A stretch of DNA of 64,000 nt from Oceanobacillus sojae. GTDB taxonomy: Bacteria; Bacillota; Bacilli; Bacillales; Amphibacillaceae. Both the position numbers and the translations under genes were made by a program. A model generated the notes under the pieces. That model ran no database searches. It saw only the letters and a program-made list of their open reading frames with translations, and had not been told where the DNA came from. Positions 17,720 to 26,503 of this stretch are shown here, piece after piece. Location: assembly GCF_007991515.1 (NCBI RefSeq), contig NZ_BJYM01000016.1, forward strand, positions 62,001-126,000, read 5' to 3'. The number at the start of each line of letters is the position of its first letter. Within the stretch, counting starts at the first letter, position 1.

Positions 17720-19321
17720 TTATTGTTCGATAGATACTTCTTTTAAATTTAAAAGCTGTGTTGGTGATTGAGTTAATCCTTTTACACTGTCATCGACACC
17801 TAATAAATATTGCTGATGGTGAATATAAACCATTGGCGTAATTTCAGCCAGTAATTCCTGTGTTTGACGGTAAAGCTCTAATCGTTCATCAGGATCACCT
17901 TCCTGACGGGCCTGGTCTAATAAATCATCGAGCTCGGGATCAACTGTAAAAGTTCTATTTCCTGATTCACCCAGATTATCTGAATGGAATAAAGGATATA
18001 AGCCGTTATCAGCATCTCCGGTAACGGTTGTCCAGCCAAAGACAAACATATCATGCTCGCCGTTAGCAGTCTGTTCAAGCATAGAGCCCCATTCCACAGT
18101 TCTTACTTCTGCATTAATACCAATTTCCTTCAGCTGTGCCTGGATATTTGTTGCTGTATCAATGCGCTGACGATCATCATTTGTCCAAATTGTTGTGGAG
18201 AATCCATCCTCCAGACCTGCTTCAGCAAGTAATTCTTTCGCTTCTTCTATATTATATTCTTGGTCTTTTACGTCCTCACTGTAACCAAACACACTTGGTG
18301 CAATTGGAGTATGTGCAGGAATGCCGACATCATCATAAATACCGGAAAGAATTTCTTCTTTATCAATTGCTTTAGCTATTGCCTGGCGGACACGTACATC
18401 ATCAAATGGTTCCTTCTCCATGTTAAATCCTAAATAGGATAGTGCCAGACTGTCCTGAGCCTGAACGGATAGATGATCAGAACCCTCAATTTGAGCCACA
18501 TCAGACGGGCTTAAGGAGTTCGCAACCTGAGAGTCACCGGTCTGCAGCTCTGCAATACGAGTTAAATCTTCCGTAACTACTTTGAAGGTTACCGAATCAA
18601 GCAATGCCGGCTCGCCCCAGTAATCTTCATTATTTACTAAACGGACGTATTGACCAGGCTGCCATTCATCGTATTTGAAAGGGCCAGTGCCCTGTGGATT
18701 TGCACTGATAACATTTCCAGCATCTTCTCCATCTTCCATAGCTGCGTAGTCTTCTTCAATCTGATCCTTTGAAATCATCACTCCACCTGGATGAGCAAGG
18801 TGAGCCGGTAATGCAGCAAAAGGATATTCTGTTTTAAAATGAACAGTATAATCATCGACTACTTCGACTTCAGAAATCATATTGTACATAATTGCGCGTG
18901 GAGATCCTACATCCGGATCAAGCGTACGGTCAATATTTGCTTTTACAACGTCTGCATTAAAATCAGAGCCGTCATGGAATTTAACATCCTGACGCAGCTT
19001 GAATTCCCACGTAGTATCGTCAATTTGCTCCCATTCCTCTGCAAGCAAAGGCTGAACCTCCATATTCTCATCCTGGGTAACAAGTGTTTCAAAAATATTT
19101 CGTTGTACGTCACTGGACGGGGTATCATTGGAAGCAGCCGGATCAAGTGATACAGCATCTGCTGGAGTGGTAATCGTTAAATCACCGCCTGGCGTACCTC
19201 CTTCTGAATCATTGCTCCCAGATTCATTCGTATTACTATCTGGCTCACTGGCACAAGCAGCCAAAACGAGGCTCAACAGAGCTATAAATACGAGCACATA
19301 TATTTTTTTCTGTATTCTCAT
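17720..19321 (-). CDS. ABC transporter substrate-binding lipoprotein, family 5 (peptide/glutathione type)
   Basis: About 533 residues with a lipoprotein signal: basic MRIQKK, hydrophobic core and lipobox LVLAAC. The mature protein is an SBP family 5 binding protein: LDPAASNDTPSSDVQRNIFETL near the start, a WEFKLRQDVKFHDG segment, and DVRVRQAIAKAID. It most resembles those annotated as glutathione- or dipeptide-binding. No permease or ATPase genes are adjacent, so it must use a transporter encoded elsewhere. Start at ATG 19321 with AAAGGAG nine bases upstream; an ATG at 19342 lacks a site. A hairpin separates it from metQ, so it may be only partly in the SAM-riboswitch unit. Confidence 0.9.
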   Translation of the reverse strand: MRIQKKIYVLVFIALLSLVLAACASEPDSNTNESGSNDSEGGTPGGDLTITTPADAVSLDPAASNDTPSSDVQRNIFETLVTQDENMEVQPLLAEEWEQIDDTTWEFKLRQDVKFHDGSDFNADVVKANIDRTLDPDVGSPRAIMYNMISEVEVVDDYTVHFKTEYPFAALPAHLAHPGGVMISKDQIEEDYAAMEDGEDAGNVISANPQGTGPFKYDEWQPGQYVRLVNNEDYWGEPALLDSVTFKVVTEDLTRIAELQTGDSQVANSLSPSDVAQIEGSDHLSVQAQDSLALSYLGFNMEKEPFDDVRVRQAIAKAIDKEEILSGIYDDVGIPAHTPIAPSVFGYSEDVKDQEYNIEEAKELLAEAGLEDGFSTTIWTNDDRQRIDTATNIQAQLKEIGINAEVRTVEWGSMLEQTANGEHDMFVFGWTTVTGDADNGLYPLFHSDNLGESGNRTFTVDPELDDLLDQARQEGDPDERLELYRQTQELLAEITPMVYIHHQQYLLGVDDSVKGLTQSPTQLLNLKEVSIEQ

Positions 19322-19353
19322 AAGATGTTTCTCCTTTTCCATGTTGTACTTTA

Positions 19354-19383
19354 AAGCCTGATTATATTGTAATAATCAGGCTT
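19354..19383 (-). terminator. Hairpin between metQ and the peptide-binding protein gene
   Basis: A perfect 12-bp inverted repeat, AAGCCTGATTAT at 19354-19365 with ATAATCAGGCTT at 19372-19383. The following T-tract on the minus strand is weak (TTTAAAG), so it may be a partial terminator or a processing/stability hairpin. Confidence 0.65.
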
Positions 19384-19406
19384 CAGCTTACTTAAATTAT
19401 TTGATT

Positions 19407-20222
19407 TTACCAGCCTGGAACGACAGAGCCGTCGAAGTTTTCTTCAATAAATTCTTTTACTTCATCTGTGTGGTAAAGATCAATAAATTGCTGAACTACT
19501 TCATCATCCTTATTTTCTGTGCGGGTTGCAATTAAGTTAACAAAGGTAGAGTCCTGCTCAATAAAGATAGAATCATCTTTAGGGGAAAGGTCAGCTTCAA
19601 TTGCAAAATTGGAATTAATTGCCGCTGCATCTACTTCACCAAGCTGCCTTGGTATTTGCGCAGAATCTAACTCAAGCAGCTCAAGATTTTTTGGATTTTC
19701 AACAACATCATTTACTGTTGCGTTAACACCTAAACCTTCTTCTAATTTGATAAGTCCAGCTTGTTCAAATAATAATAAAGCACGTCCGCTGTTGGTAGGG
19801 TCTCCAGGAAGACCTAATGTTGCACCGTCTGGAATATCTTCAAGCGAATCAACAGATTCAGAATAAACCCCCATCGGGAAAGTTACAGTATCTGCTACTT
19901 TAACAATATCTAAGCCTCTTTCTTCAACCATACTGTCCATAAAAGGTTCTGTTTGGAAGCTGCTGATGTCAATATCACCTTCGTCTAAAGAAACATTCGG
20001 CATGACATAATCGCTAAACACAACCGTTTTAATCTCTAAATCATCTTCAGCTGCAATTTCAGCTATTTTTTCAACAATTTCTTCATGCGGCCCGGCTGTT
20101 ACACCGACTGTCAGTACACCATCCTCAAGTAAGTCTGATTCACTGCCGCTTTCGTCATCTCCGCCGCAGGCAGCAAGGAAAACGAGTAATAAAGCTGTAA
20201 TACTAAGTAAATATTTCTTCAT
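19407..20222 (-). CDS. metQ: Methionine-binding lipoprotein (NLPA family)
   Basis: About 271 residues with lipobox LAAC (C19). The family markers LTVGVTAGPHEEI, FQTEPFMD and LGLPGDPTNSGRALLLFE are present. NLPA proteins bind D- or L-methionine and pass it to MetNI. Start placed at ATG 20222 behind AGGAAG; an upstream ATG at 20243 would include the Shine-Dalgarno as codons. No metN or metI lies beside it, which makes this an orphan binding protein. It follows the dehydrogenase gene by 23 bases, within the SAM-riboswitch operon. Confidence 0.92.
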   Translation of the reverse strand: MKKYLLSITALLLVFLAACGGDDESGSESDLLEDGVLTVGVTAGPHEEIVEKIAEIAAEDDLEIKTVVFSDYVMPNVSLDEGDIDISSFQTEPFMDSMVEERGLDIVKVADTVTFPMGVYSESVDSLEDIPDGATLGLPGDPTNSGRALLLFEQAGLIKLEEGLGVNATVNDVVENPKNLELLELDSAQIPRQLGEVDAAAINSNFAIEADLSPKDDSIFIEQDSTFVNLIATRTENKDDEVVQQFIDLYHTDEVKEFIEENFDGSVVPGW

Positions 20223-20245
20223 GATAGATCTTCCTACTTTCATTT

Positions 20246-21346
20246 TTATTTTGAATAGTCTTCAAGTTGTAAGAATGCACTAATAACTTTATCTGCATTG
20301 ATGTCTTTCTTCATCAAATGAATAGATTCCTCTTCACGGGTAACCTTCTTCGCAATAGCTTCCAACAGCTCCTGATCATCTGTCTGTATGGAGAAGTCTG
20401 TCAAGCTTGTTGGAAAGCCCCATGCTTCATAATAATTCAAGAGCTTATGAAGCTCTTCAATATCCTGTTCTATGACAAGCTGAGCTAAAATACCGTAGGA
20501 TACGATTTCCCCATGAAGGGAATCAGCGATTTGCGGTGCTGCTGTTAAACCATTATGAATAGAATGTGCACCGGCAATACGTCCAGCTTTCCCGCCAAAG
20601 CCTCCAACCATACCACCTGTTGCAATAATGGCTTCAATAACGCGAATGAGTGCATCTGTCACCTGATTATTTTCACAAGCTTTAATTGCTGCTTCACTGT
20701 CAGCAAGCAAAATATCTTTGCAGGAACGGGCTGCGAACTGAGAAATTTGCAGCCAGACTGGAAGTGTACCAGCAGGATAGAAGGCTTCCACTAAAGAACG
20801 GGCTTCATAGAATTTTGCCAACGTATCGCCAATCCCTGCTTTTAAATATTTTACAGGAGCTTCTGCGATAATTGCCGGTTCTACTATGACCAATGTATTG
20901 GCCTCAGGAAATTCTGTATAATGAGAATGCGCTCCGTCTTCCTGATAAAAGACACTTAACGGGGTCCACGCTGCACAAGTTGCTGCAATGGTTGGGATTA
21001 AGATGCTTTTTATTTGTGCATTTATAGCGGATGCTTTCGCTATGTCTAAAGCTGTTCCGCCGCCAATACCAATGACAGCATCAACCTGTTGTTCCTGATA
21101 AATCTTTGCAAGTCTGCTGGTTCGTTCGACAGTACAATGCCCATCTGCAAAATGTATATCTTTCTCTTTTATGTTATCTGTAATTGCAGCTGGAAGATAT
21201 GGTTTTGCCTTTTCCCAGGCAGTTCTGCCGGTAACGACTGCAATTCGTTCCACATGCAGATCATTCAAGTTTTCTGCAAGGTGTTTCAGAGCACCTTCAC
21301 CAATTTGATAATGGCCTGGTGAGCCCTTTACAGTAGCTATTTGCAT
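20246..21346 (-). CDS. Iron-type alcohol dehydrogenase (glycerol/hydroxycarboxylate dehydrogenase group) in the methionine regulon
   Basis: A 366-residue member of the metal-dependent, NAD(P)-linked group III dehydrogenases. GIGGGTALDIAKA (about 93-105) is the nucleotide site; D174 in GIGDTLAK and histidines in GAHSIHNGL and SLHGEIVSYG are the metal ligands. The closest characterised group I can name is E. coli HcxA (YbdH), which reduces 2-oxo acids, rather than true glycerol dehydrogenase. It is the first gene behind the SAM riboswitch and is followed by metQ, so a role in methionine or methionine-derived 2-oxo acid metabolism is inferred. Confidence 0.85.
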   Translation of the reverse strand: MQIATVKGSPGHYQIGEGALKHLAENLNDLHVERIAVVTGRTAWEKAKPYLPAAITDNIKEKDIHFADGHCTVERTSRLAKIYQEQQVDAVIGIGGGTALDIAKASAINAQIKSILIPTIAATCAAWTPLSVFYQEDGAHSHYTEFPEANTLVIVEPAIIAEAPVKYLKAGIGDTLAKFYEARSLVEAFYPAGTLPVWLQISQFAARSCKDILLADSEAAIKACENNQVTDALIRVIEAIIATGGMVGGFGGKAGRIAGAHSIHNGLTAAPQIADSLHGEIVSYGILAQLVIEQDIEELHKLLNYYEAWGFPTSLTDFSIQTDDQELLEAIAKKVTREEESIHLMKKDINADKVISAFLQLEDYSK

Positions 21347-21455
21347 GATAAGATGTCCCCTTTTAAAATAACTTTAAATAGAATTCAAAAAGTACGGAGA
21401 AATTCACCGTATTATATTTATTGGACTTTTTGAACAACCTCTTTAAATGCTACAT

Positions 21456-21486
21456 AAAAAACCTCTCTATTTGCTCTAGAGAGGTT
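21456..21486 (-). terminator. Expression-platform terminator of the SAM riboswitch
   Basis: On the minus strand AACCTCTCTA (complement of 21477-21486) pairs perfectly with TAGAGAGGTT (complement of 21460-21469), followed by TTTT. It lies between aptamer and first gene. Confidence 0.88.
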
Positions 21487-21510
21487 GAAAAAGTTTATTT
21501 ACTAAACGTC

Positions 21511-21631
21511 CTCTCTTATTTTCCAAAGCGCATAATGCGCTTTGCAGGATTTAGCACCTTTTTTAGAACGAATTCTAGAAAGGTTGCCGGGCTTCGTCGG
21601 GCCAGTCCCTCCGCCACTCTCAATAAGAGTT
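21511..21631 (-). ncRNA. SAM-I riboswitch (S-box)
   Basis: Read on the minus strand the S-box landmarks are all present: CTCTTATTGAGAGTGG, GAGGGACTGGCCC, GAAGCCCGGCAACC, the AAAGGTGCTAAATCC block and a GCGCATTATGCGC helix. The closing P1 is CTCTTATT (complement of 21622-21629) with AATAAGAG (complement of 21513-21520). It should shut off the dehydrogenase-metQ operon when SAM is high. Confidence 0.96.
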
Positions 21632-21650
21632 CTTATGTAACTGTTGTTAT

Positions 21651-21679
21651 ATCTTAATATGAAATATATGAAAAGTCAA
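21651..21679 (-). promoter_or_regulatory. Promoter of the SAM-riboswitch operon
   Basis: On the minus strand TTGACT (complement of 21674-21679), 17 bp, TAAGAT (complement of 21651-21656). The predicted start lies about 15 bases before the aptamer. Confidence 0.6.
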
Positions 21680-21746
21680 TGGCTTTAGAAAGAGTGCTAA
21701 ATATAGATATATAAGCAGAAATAATAAGTTACATCTTTAATATCTA

Positions 21747-22265
21747 TTATTTTCTTCTATTTTGAAAATGTCCCACAATTTCAGAGATTCCTATACATGT
21801 CAGAATGACGCCAAAGGTTTGAAATAGTATAAGCGTGCTTTTGAAAGGGTTAAAAACAAGAACAGCTCCTCCAACCATGAGGAGAATACAAAAAATAGTC
21901 CAGCCAGTACTTTTTATATTCAAGGCTACAATCAGTTGCATTAGTCCATTGATGATAATCGCTAAACCTAATAAAAACGGTAAAATCGAGAAAAGTGTTG
22001 GTGCAAAGTAAATGAAGACAGCAGCCAATACAATTAAAAGAATGCCGCCTGCTAAACCTATATCATAAGTGCCGGTCTGTTGTTTTAATTTGTAGCTTTG
22101 ATATATTTTAATAACACCTAGTAAAGTTAGATACCCTGCAATCAAATAACCCACAAAATGCAAGAATCCATTTGGATTAATAAAAATTGCTGCACCGATG
22201 AATATAAATATAACTGCACGGAGTATCGCATGACGTTGAAAGTTTTCTTTGAAGTCCTTAATCAT
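21747..22265 (-). CDS. DUF308 (HdeD-like) membrane protein
   Basis: A 172-residue protein with six hydrophobic segments arranged as three similar hairpins, typical of DUF308. HdeD of E. coli is linked to acid resistance, but function in bacilli is unknown. Good AGGGAGG-type site at the start. It stands alone; about 300 bases upstream (22266-22566) contain only AT-rich sequence and the terminator of the next gene. Confidence 0.8.
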   Translation of the reverse strand: MIKDFKENFQRHAILRAVIFIFIGAAIFINPNGFLHFVGYLIAGYLTLLGVIKIYQSYKLKQQTGTYDIGLAGGILLIVLAAVFIYFAPTLFSILPFLLGLAIIINGLMQLIVALNIKSTGWTIFCILLMVGGAVLVFNPFKSTLILFQTFGVILTCIGISEIVGHFQNRRK

Positions 22266-22500
22266 TTAGTTTGGCCTCCCTTATGTCTTTTTTTTTATTC
22301 TAATGTAAAAATCATGTTTTTACTATATAAATAGATTTAATATTTACATTTAAACAAAAAACGTATGTAACCTAAACTGGATTAGTGTTGCTGTTCATAA
22401 TGAATTTTCTGGCAATGGTAGTGATTTTCGGTACTTTTGAGTGAGAGACTTTGAAAGTTTTCTTTCAAGAAGGATAATTCAATTTTTATAATATAAAATA

Positions 22501-22547
22501 TATAAGAAAGCCCAGACACTGATTTTGCAGCGGCTAGGCTCTCTTAT
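22501..22547 (-). terminator. Terminator of the YibE/F gene pair
   Basis: A nested imperfect hairpin: the outer arms TATAAGA and TCTTATA enclose AGCC...GGCT and CTG...CAG pairs around ATTTTG. Confidence 0.65.
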
Positions 22548-22566
22548 AACTAGATTATATTTTTGT

Positions 22567-23349
22567 TTATTCATTATCCTCTAACACGATATCTTTCTTT
22601 TTTTTCTTCAAATAATACGCACTCATCAGAGCGGCAATTGGAATAACCAGGGCGATTCCGACACCGGAAATAAAGATTGTCAGCAATTCATCATTAAACA
22701 CTTTCGCATTCATAATATCGCCTACTGAGTAATCCAAATCCTTAAACCAGATTAACAGCCCCATATAGCCTCCGAAAAAGGCAAAGAACAATGTATTTGT
22801 ACTTGTCCCTAAAATATCTCTGCCGATCCGGATGCCGGCTAAAAATAAATCTTTTCTGGAAATCTCCGGATTCTGCTCATAAATTTCACGCATGGGAGAG
22901 GTGATGGAAATTGCTGTATCCACAATTGCTCCAATGGTGCTCATCAGAATAACTGCTGTAGCAATTTGAACAAAATTAAGACCGATATGAACATTGAACG
23001 TGGTTATTTCGCCAGACTCTTCTTCTCCGAGTCCGTAAATCATTGATTGTTCGGTCAGAATAATAATGAAAAAGATTAAGATAACCGTCGTTGCAATCGT
23101 CGCTAAAAAAGCAAGCATTGTTTTATTATTTACCTGATTAATGAAGAAGAGGCTGACCGCGCTGATAAAGCCGACCGCGATAAGCGCAATAATAATCGGG
23201 TTTCCGGACGGGTCATTCATGACGAAAACAGCCATCAGAACAATGAGAAAGTTAATAAAGAGTGCGATAAAGGACCGAACACCCTTCATTCCGCCAACCC
23301 AAGCCATTAGTGCAAATAATACGATTGCCAGTAATACGAGTACATTCAT
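22567..23349 (-). CDS. YibE/F-family membrane protein
   Basis: A 260-residue multi-spanning membrane protein (about seven hydrophobic segments) of the YibE/F family. The conserved block IGAIVDTAISITSPMREIYEQNPEIS, FLAGIRIGRDILGTSTNTLFFAFFGG is shared with its upstream neighbour, showing the two are paralogous halves of one system. It ends in a basic-acidic tail. Function is unproven. The start overlaps the preceding gene by four bases, implying coupled translation. Confidence 0.85.
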   Translation of the reverse strand: MNVLVLLAIVLFALMAWVGGMKGVRSFIALFINFLIVLMAVFVMNDPSGNPIIIALIAVGFISAVSLFFINQVNNKTMLAFLATIATTVILIFFIIILTEQSMIYGLGEEESGEITTFNVHIGLNFVQIATAVILMSTIGAIVDTAISITSPMREIYEQNPEISRKDLFLAGIRIGRDILGTSTNTLFFAFFGGYMGLLIWFKDLDYSVGDIMNAKVFNDELLTIFISGVGIALVIPIAALMSAYYLKKKKKDIVLEDNE

Positions 23350-24449
23350 AATTTCGCCTGCTTTCTGCGGATGAAGAAAATAGATATATACACAGCAATA
23401 GGAATAGTCAGGACAATACCAATTCCGCCAACTAAAGCACGTGCTAATTCAAGAGAAAGGTTCATGGATACAGTAAAACCGAATGGAGCTGCATTTTTAA
23501 AATAAATTAACAGCATTGGAATCGATCCGCTGACATAGGCAAAAAATAGAATATTTGTCATTGTACCCATAATATCCTTGCCTATTTCATATCCGGCTTT
23601 TTTTAATGTTTCTAGGCTAATATGATTATTTTTCTCATACATTTCAAACATGGAAGCAGACAAGGTAATAGCAACATCCATGACGGCTCCTAATGAGCCA
23701 ATCAAAAGTCCTGCCATAAAGATAGTTTGCGGATTCCGGGTTAGAAATGCCATCTCTTCATAGCGTAAGCCCTGTTCAGCAGTAAACTGTAGTGCTACAT
23801 AAGCAATAACCAGAGATACACCTGTACCAATCAGTGTCGTGAGAATAGCTGTATAGGTCTTTTCATTAAAGCCTGTTGCCATCAGTAAAGACAGCACCGT
23901 AAAAATGATGATACTGATTAATGTAATGAGCGACAAGCTGATGCTTGGATGTTGAATATAAATATCTAAAGCAACCGATAAGATGACTGCATTGACGAGC
24001 AGACTGAGTGCAGATAAAGCTCCTCTGGATTTACCGACAGCTAATAAAATAGCCAGGAATATCCATGCTACAAATACGAAATATTTATCCCGTTTGATAT
24101 CACCAGTGGCCTCGCCATCCTGGGCAAGAAAAATCTCGTCTCCAGCAGCCAGTTCATAATCCAATGCCAGGGACTGGATATATTCATTGTCAAATTTAGT
24201 TAAATTTCCTTTATCAGGTCCATTTTTTACTTCCCCGACGATATGCTGTGTAACATGCTCGTCTTTATTTCCATGTGTATCAACCTGATCTTCTCTATTT
24301 ATTTCCTGCACATCGGTTATTTGAACAATCGTTCTATCATATAAATCATAATTATTATTGATAAAAATCATAGATGCAATAAAACCGATCAGTAATAAAC
24401 AAACGGTAATTATTTGGCTTTTTGTCCGGTTTTTTAACCATGCTTTCAA
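23346..24449 (-). CDS. YibE/F-family membrane protein with extracytoplasmic domain
   Basis: About 367 residues. After an N-terminal membrane segment comes an extracytoplasmic region of roughly 90 residues (DRTIVQITDVQEINREDQV and onward), then seven or so membrane spans holding GAVMDVAITLSASMFEMYEKN and GYEIGKDIMGTMTNILFFAY, the family signature. I prefer the TTG start at 24449 (GGAG eight bases upstream); the frame is open with an ATG at 24497. It forms a coupled pair with the smaller YibE/F gene. Confidence 0.82.
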   Translation of the reverse strand: MKAWLKNRTKSQIITVCLLLIGFIASMIFINNNYDLYDRTIVQITDVQEINREDQVDTHGNKDEHVTQHIVGEVKNGPDKGNLTKFDNEYIQSLALDYELAAGDEIFLAQDGEATGDIKRDKYFVFVAWIFLAILLAVGKSRGALSALSLLVNAVILSVALDIYIQHPSISLSLITLISIIIFTVLSLLMATGFNEKTYTAILTTLIGTGVSLVIAYVALQFTAEQGLRYEEMAFLTRNPQTIFMAGLLIGSLGAVMDVAITLSASMFEMYEKNNHISLETLKKAGYEIGKDIMGTMTNILFFAYVSGSIPMLLIYFKNAAPFGFTVSMNLSLELARALVGGIGIVLTIPIAVYISIFFIRRKQAKL

Positions 24450-24622
24450 TGTGATCACTCCAAAAATAGGGTTTCCTATTTGTATTTCTGAAAACATATA
24501 CTATGATAACACTTTTAATTAGAAGGAGATACATACAACTTCGAAAAATTTTCCGGTATAAAGCAAAGGGGAGATGCATAACCTTCTTATTTTAGTATGT
24601 ACCAAAAGGAGGAGGGTATTTT

Positions 24623-24648
24623 ATAATGTCCAAAGCTTTGGACATTAT
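24623..24648. promoter_or_regulatory. Perfect 26-base palindrome, likely operator of the XRE gene
   Basis: A fully symmetric 26-bp sequence centred on AAGCTT (arms ATAATGTCCAAAG). It lies 56 bases before the XRE regulator start and has no T-run, so it looks like a protein-binding site rather than a terminator. Confidence 0.6.
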
Positions 24649-24667
24649 GAAGGGAGTAATGCTATAA

Positions 24668-24691
24668 TTTTGTCAAATACTTTTGACAAAA
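24668..24691. promoter_or_regulatory. Second inverted repeat upstream of the XRE gene
   Basis: TTTTGTCAAA (24668-24677) and TTTGACAAAA (24682-24691) form a 10-bp inverted repeat around four bases. It overlaps the XRE ribosome binding site, where a bound repressor or an RNA hairpin could block expression. Confidence 0.5.
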
Positions 24692-24703
24692 GGAGCTTGA
24701 ACA

Positions 24704-24904
24704 TTGAAAAATTTTATCAAAAAAATAAGGAAGCAATCAAATATAACTCAAGCAAAGCTGGCTCTTCTTTGTGGCGTTTCCAGACAAACAATTAACTGTG
24801 TTGAAAATGATAAATATGACCCTGCTTTAGTGCTGGCATTTAAAATATCGAGAGCGCTGGATAAAAATCTGGAAGAGGTGTTTATTTATGACGAAATTCC
24901 ATAA
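24704..24904 (+). CDS. Small XRE-family transcriptional regulator
   Basis: Sixty-six residues, essentially one helix-turn-helix domain: ITQAKLALLCGVSRQTINCVENDKYDP (14-40), then a short helical end. It belongs to the minimal Cro/C1-like regulators of the YgzD/YozG type. The start is TTG with AAGGAG about eight bases upstream. Its end overlaps the start of the deformylase gene by 17 bases, so both are translated as a pair. The two palindromes upstream are its probable operators. Confidence 0.9.
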   Translation: MKNFIKKIRKQSNITQAKLALLCGVSRQTINCVENDKYDPALVLAFKISRALDKNLEEVFIYDEIP

Positions 24905-25445
24905 AGGGTACCGTATTACAATGAAAGACATTAAAAAAGAAGGAGCTTCTATTTTAAGAAAACAGCTGGATCCAGTGCGCATGCCTGTTACGGAAGAAAC
25001 GAAAACAGAACTGGAATGTATGCTGACCTATTTAAAAAACAGTCAGAATCCTGAACTGGCAAGGAAATATAAGTTAAGGCCGGGCTCTGGGCTTTCAGCG
25101 AATCAAGTGGGTATCAACAAAAGAATGTTTGCAGCACTTTACCAGACGGAAAAGGGTGAAACAATAGAATTAAAGCTGATTAATCCTAAGCTGATCAGCC
25201 ATTCTGCAAATACAATCTACCTTCCGGAGGGAGAGGGATGTCTATCTGTAAATAGAGAAATACGCGGGCATGTGCTGCGCTATGAAAGAATAAAGGTGAA
25301 GGCCTTTGACATAGAAGGAAAGAAGCATACCTATGCCTTTAAAGGATATAGCGCTATTCTAGTTCAGCATGAGATGGATCATCTGGATGGAATTATGTTT
25401 TTTGACCGTATTGATAAAGAAAAACCATTTTTGAATTTACAATAG
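24888..25445 (+). CDS. def: Peptide deformylase
   Basis: A 185-residue metalloprotease-fold enzyme that removes the formyl group from new proteins. All three motifs are present: GSGLSANQ (66-73), EGCLS (116-120, metal cysteine) and HEMDH (161-165, metal histidines and catalytic glutamate). The SANQ variant (S for the usual A or V at that place) is tolerable. The start at 24888 has a very good AGAGGTG site inside the upstream XRE gene; a start at 24921 would match the usual Def length but has no site. Co-expression with a regulator is unusual for this housekeeping enzyme. Confidence 0.95.
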   Translation: MTKFHKGYRITMKDIKKEGASILRKQLDPVRMPVTEETKTELECMLTYLKNSQNPELARKYKLRPGSGLSANQVGINKRMFAALYQTEKGETIELKLINPKLISHSANTIYLPEGEGCLSVNREIRGHVLRYERIKVKAFDIEGKKHTYAFKGYSAILVQHEMDHLDGIMFFDRIDKEKPFLNLQ

Positions 25446-25477
25446 GAGGACAAAATTCTCAGAAAAGAGGTTTGGAA

Positions 25478-26416
25478 ATGAACAAATTTACTGCCATGTT
25501 ACAAGAAGAATATGACGTCCACCCGGTACAAATACAATCCAAACAAGGGGGATGGGCATCGCTTGCCTTTGAGATAAAAGCAGGTAAAGCTGTTTATTTT
25601 TTAAAGGTATATGAAAAGAACCGGGCGTCGACACCAAAATTAACTGCATTGATTGATCAATATGTTCCGATAGTCGAATGGATAGAACATAACAGTAATT
25701 TAAAAGGTAGAATTCCTGTTCCGATGCAGACAAAGGAAGGCTACTACAAATGTGACGATGAGGAAAATATTTATTTACTGTATCCTTTTATTAATGGGAA
25801 GACAATTGGTGAACAGGATTTAACAGAGCAGCAGACAGAAGAATTGGCACATATCATTGCTGCACTTCATTCATTTGGTGAGGAAATCCCTTTTCCAACG
25901 GGGGCCCTGACAGAAGATTTTGAGGTACCCTTTATAAGAGAATTGGAAAAGGTGCTCGATTACAGTGAGGAGCATGTTCCAAAAGAATTGCATTTATTTC
26001 TGCATGAGAACCAGGAGCGTATAAACAAGTGGATTACTAACGTAAAAGAGCTCTCAACAAAACTGAAATCTGCCTCATTAAACAGGGTGCTGTGCCATAC
26101 GGACCTTCATCATTGGAATTTAATGCAGGCAGAGAACCTGTTGGTAATCGATTGGGAGGGTTTGAAACTGGCTCCTGCTGAAGCAGACATGATGTTTCTG
26201 ACAAGTGAGCCGTATTTCAAGAAATTTATGGAAATTTATCGGAAATATCATAAAAATTATCATATAAATAAAGATGCTCTCACTTTTTATCAGTTAAAAA
26301 GGAAACTTGAAGATATTTGGGAGTTTACCGAGCAGCTGTTATATGAAGAGCTTAGTACAAAGGATAAAGATGAAATTATTGGTTACTTAAAAGAATTAAC
26401 AGATCTTGAAAACTAA
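25478..26416 (+). CDS. APH/choline-kinase-type phosphotransferase
   Basis: About 312 residues of the aminoglycoside phosphotransferase superfamily. The catalytic loop is HTDLHHWN and the metal site is VIDWEGLKLAP. A lysine in FFLKVYEK-type beta strand (about 45-52) is the nucleotide lysine. It resembles the spectinomycin-kinase-like branch, but the true substrate may be any small alcohol. Start at ATG 25478, with AAGAGG seven bases upstream, preferred to TTG 25472. It follows def by 32 bases and may be in the same transcript. Confidence 0.82.
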   Translation: MNKFTAMLQEEYDVHPVQIQSKQGGWASLAFEIKAGKAVYFLKVYEKNRASTPKLTALIDQYVPIVEWIEHNSNLKGRIPVPMQTKEGYYKCDDEENIYLLYPFINGKTIGEQDLTEQQTEELAHIIAALHSFGEEIPFPTGALTEDFEVPFIRELEKVLDYSEEHVPKELHLFLHENQERINKWITNVKELSTKLKSASLNRVLCHTDLHHWNLMQAENLLVIDWEGLKLAPAEADMMFLTSEPYFKKFMEIYRKYHKNYHINKDALTFYQLKRKLEDIWEFTEQLLYEELSTKDKDEIIGYLKELTDLEN

Positions 26417-26503
26417 ATCTTTATGATATCGGGTTAAACACGCTATAAAAAGGGAATAGGCAAAGGTATTTGTGTTGTAATGAAGCCAAAGGGAAGTGAA
26501 TTT

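Noticed and set aside
25472-26416. Calling the APH-like protein a spectinomycin or aminoglycoside resistance gene
   Set aside because: Only superfamily motifs are visible; chromosomal homologues often have other substrates.
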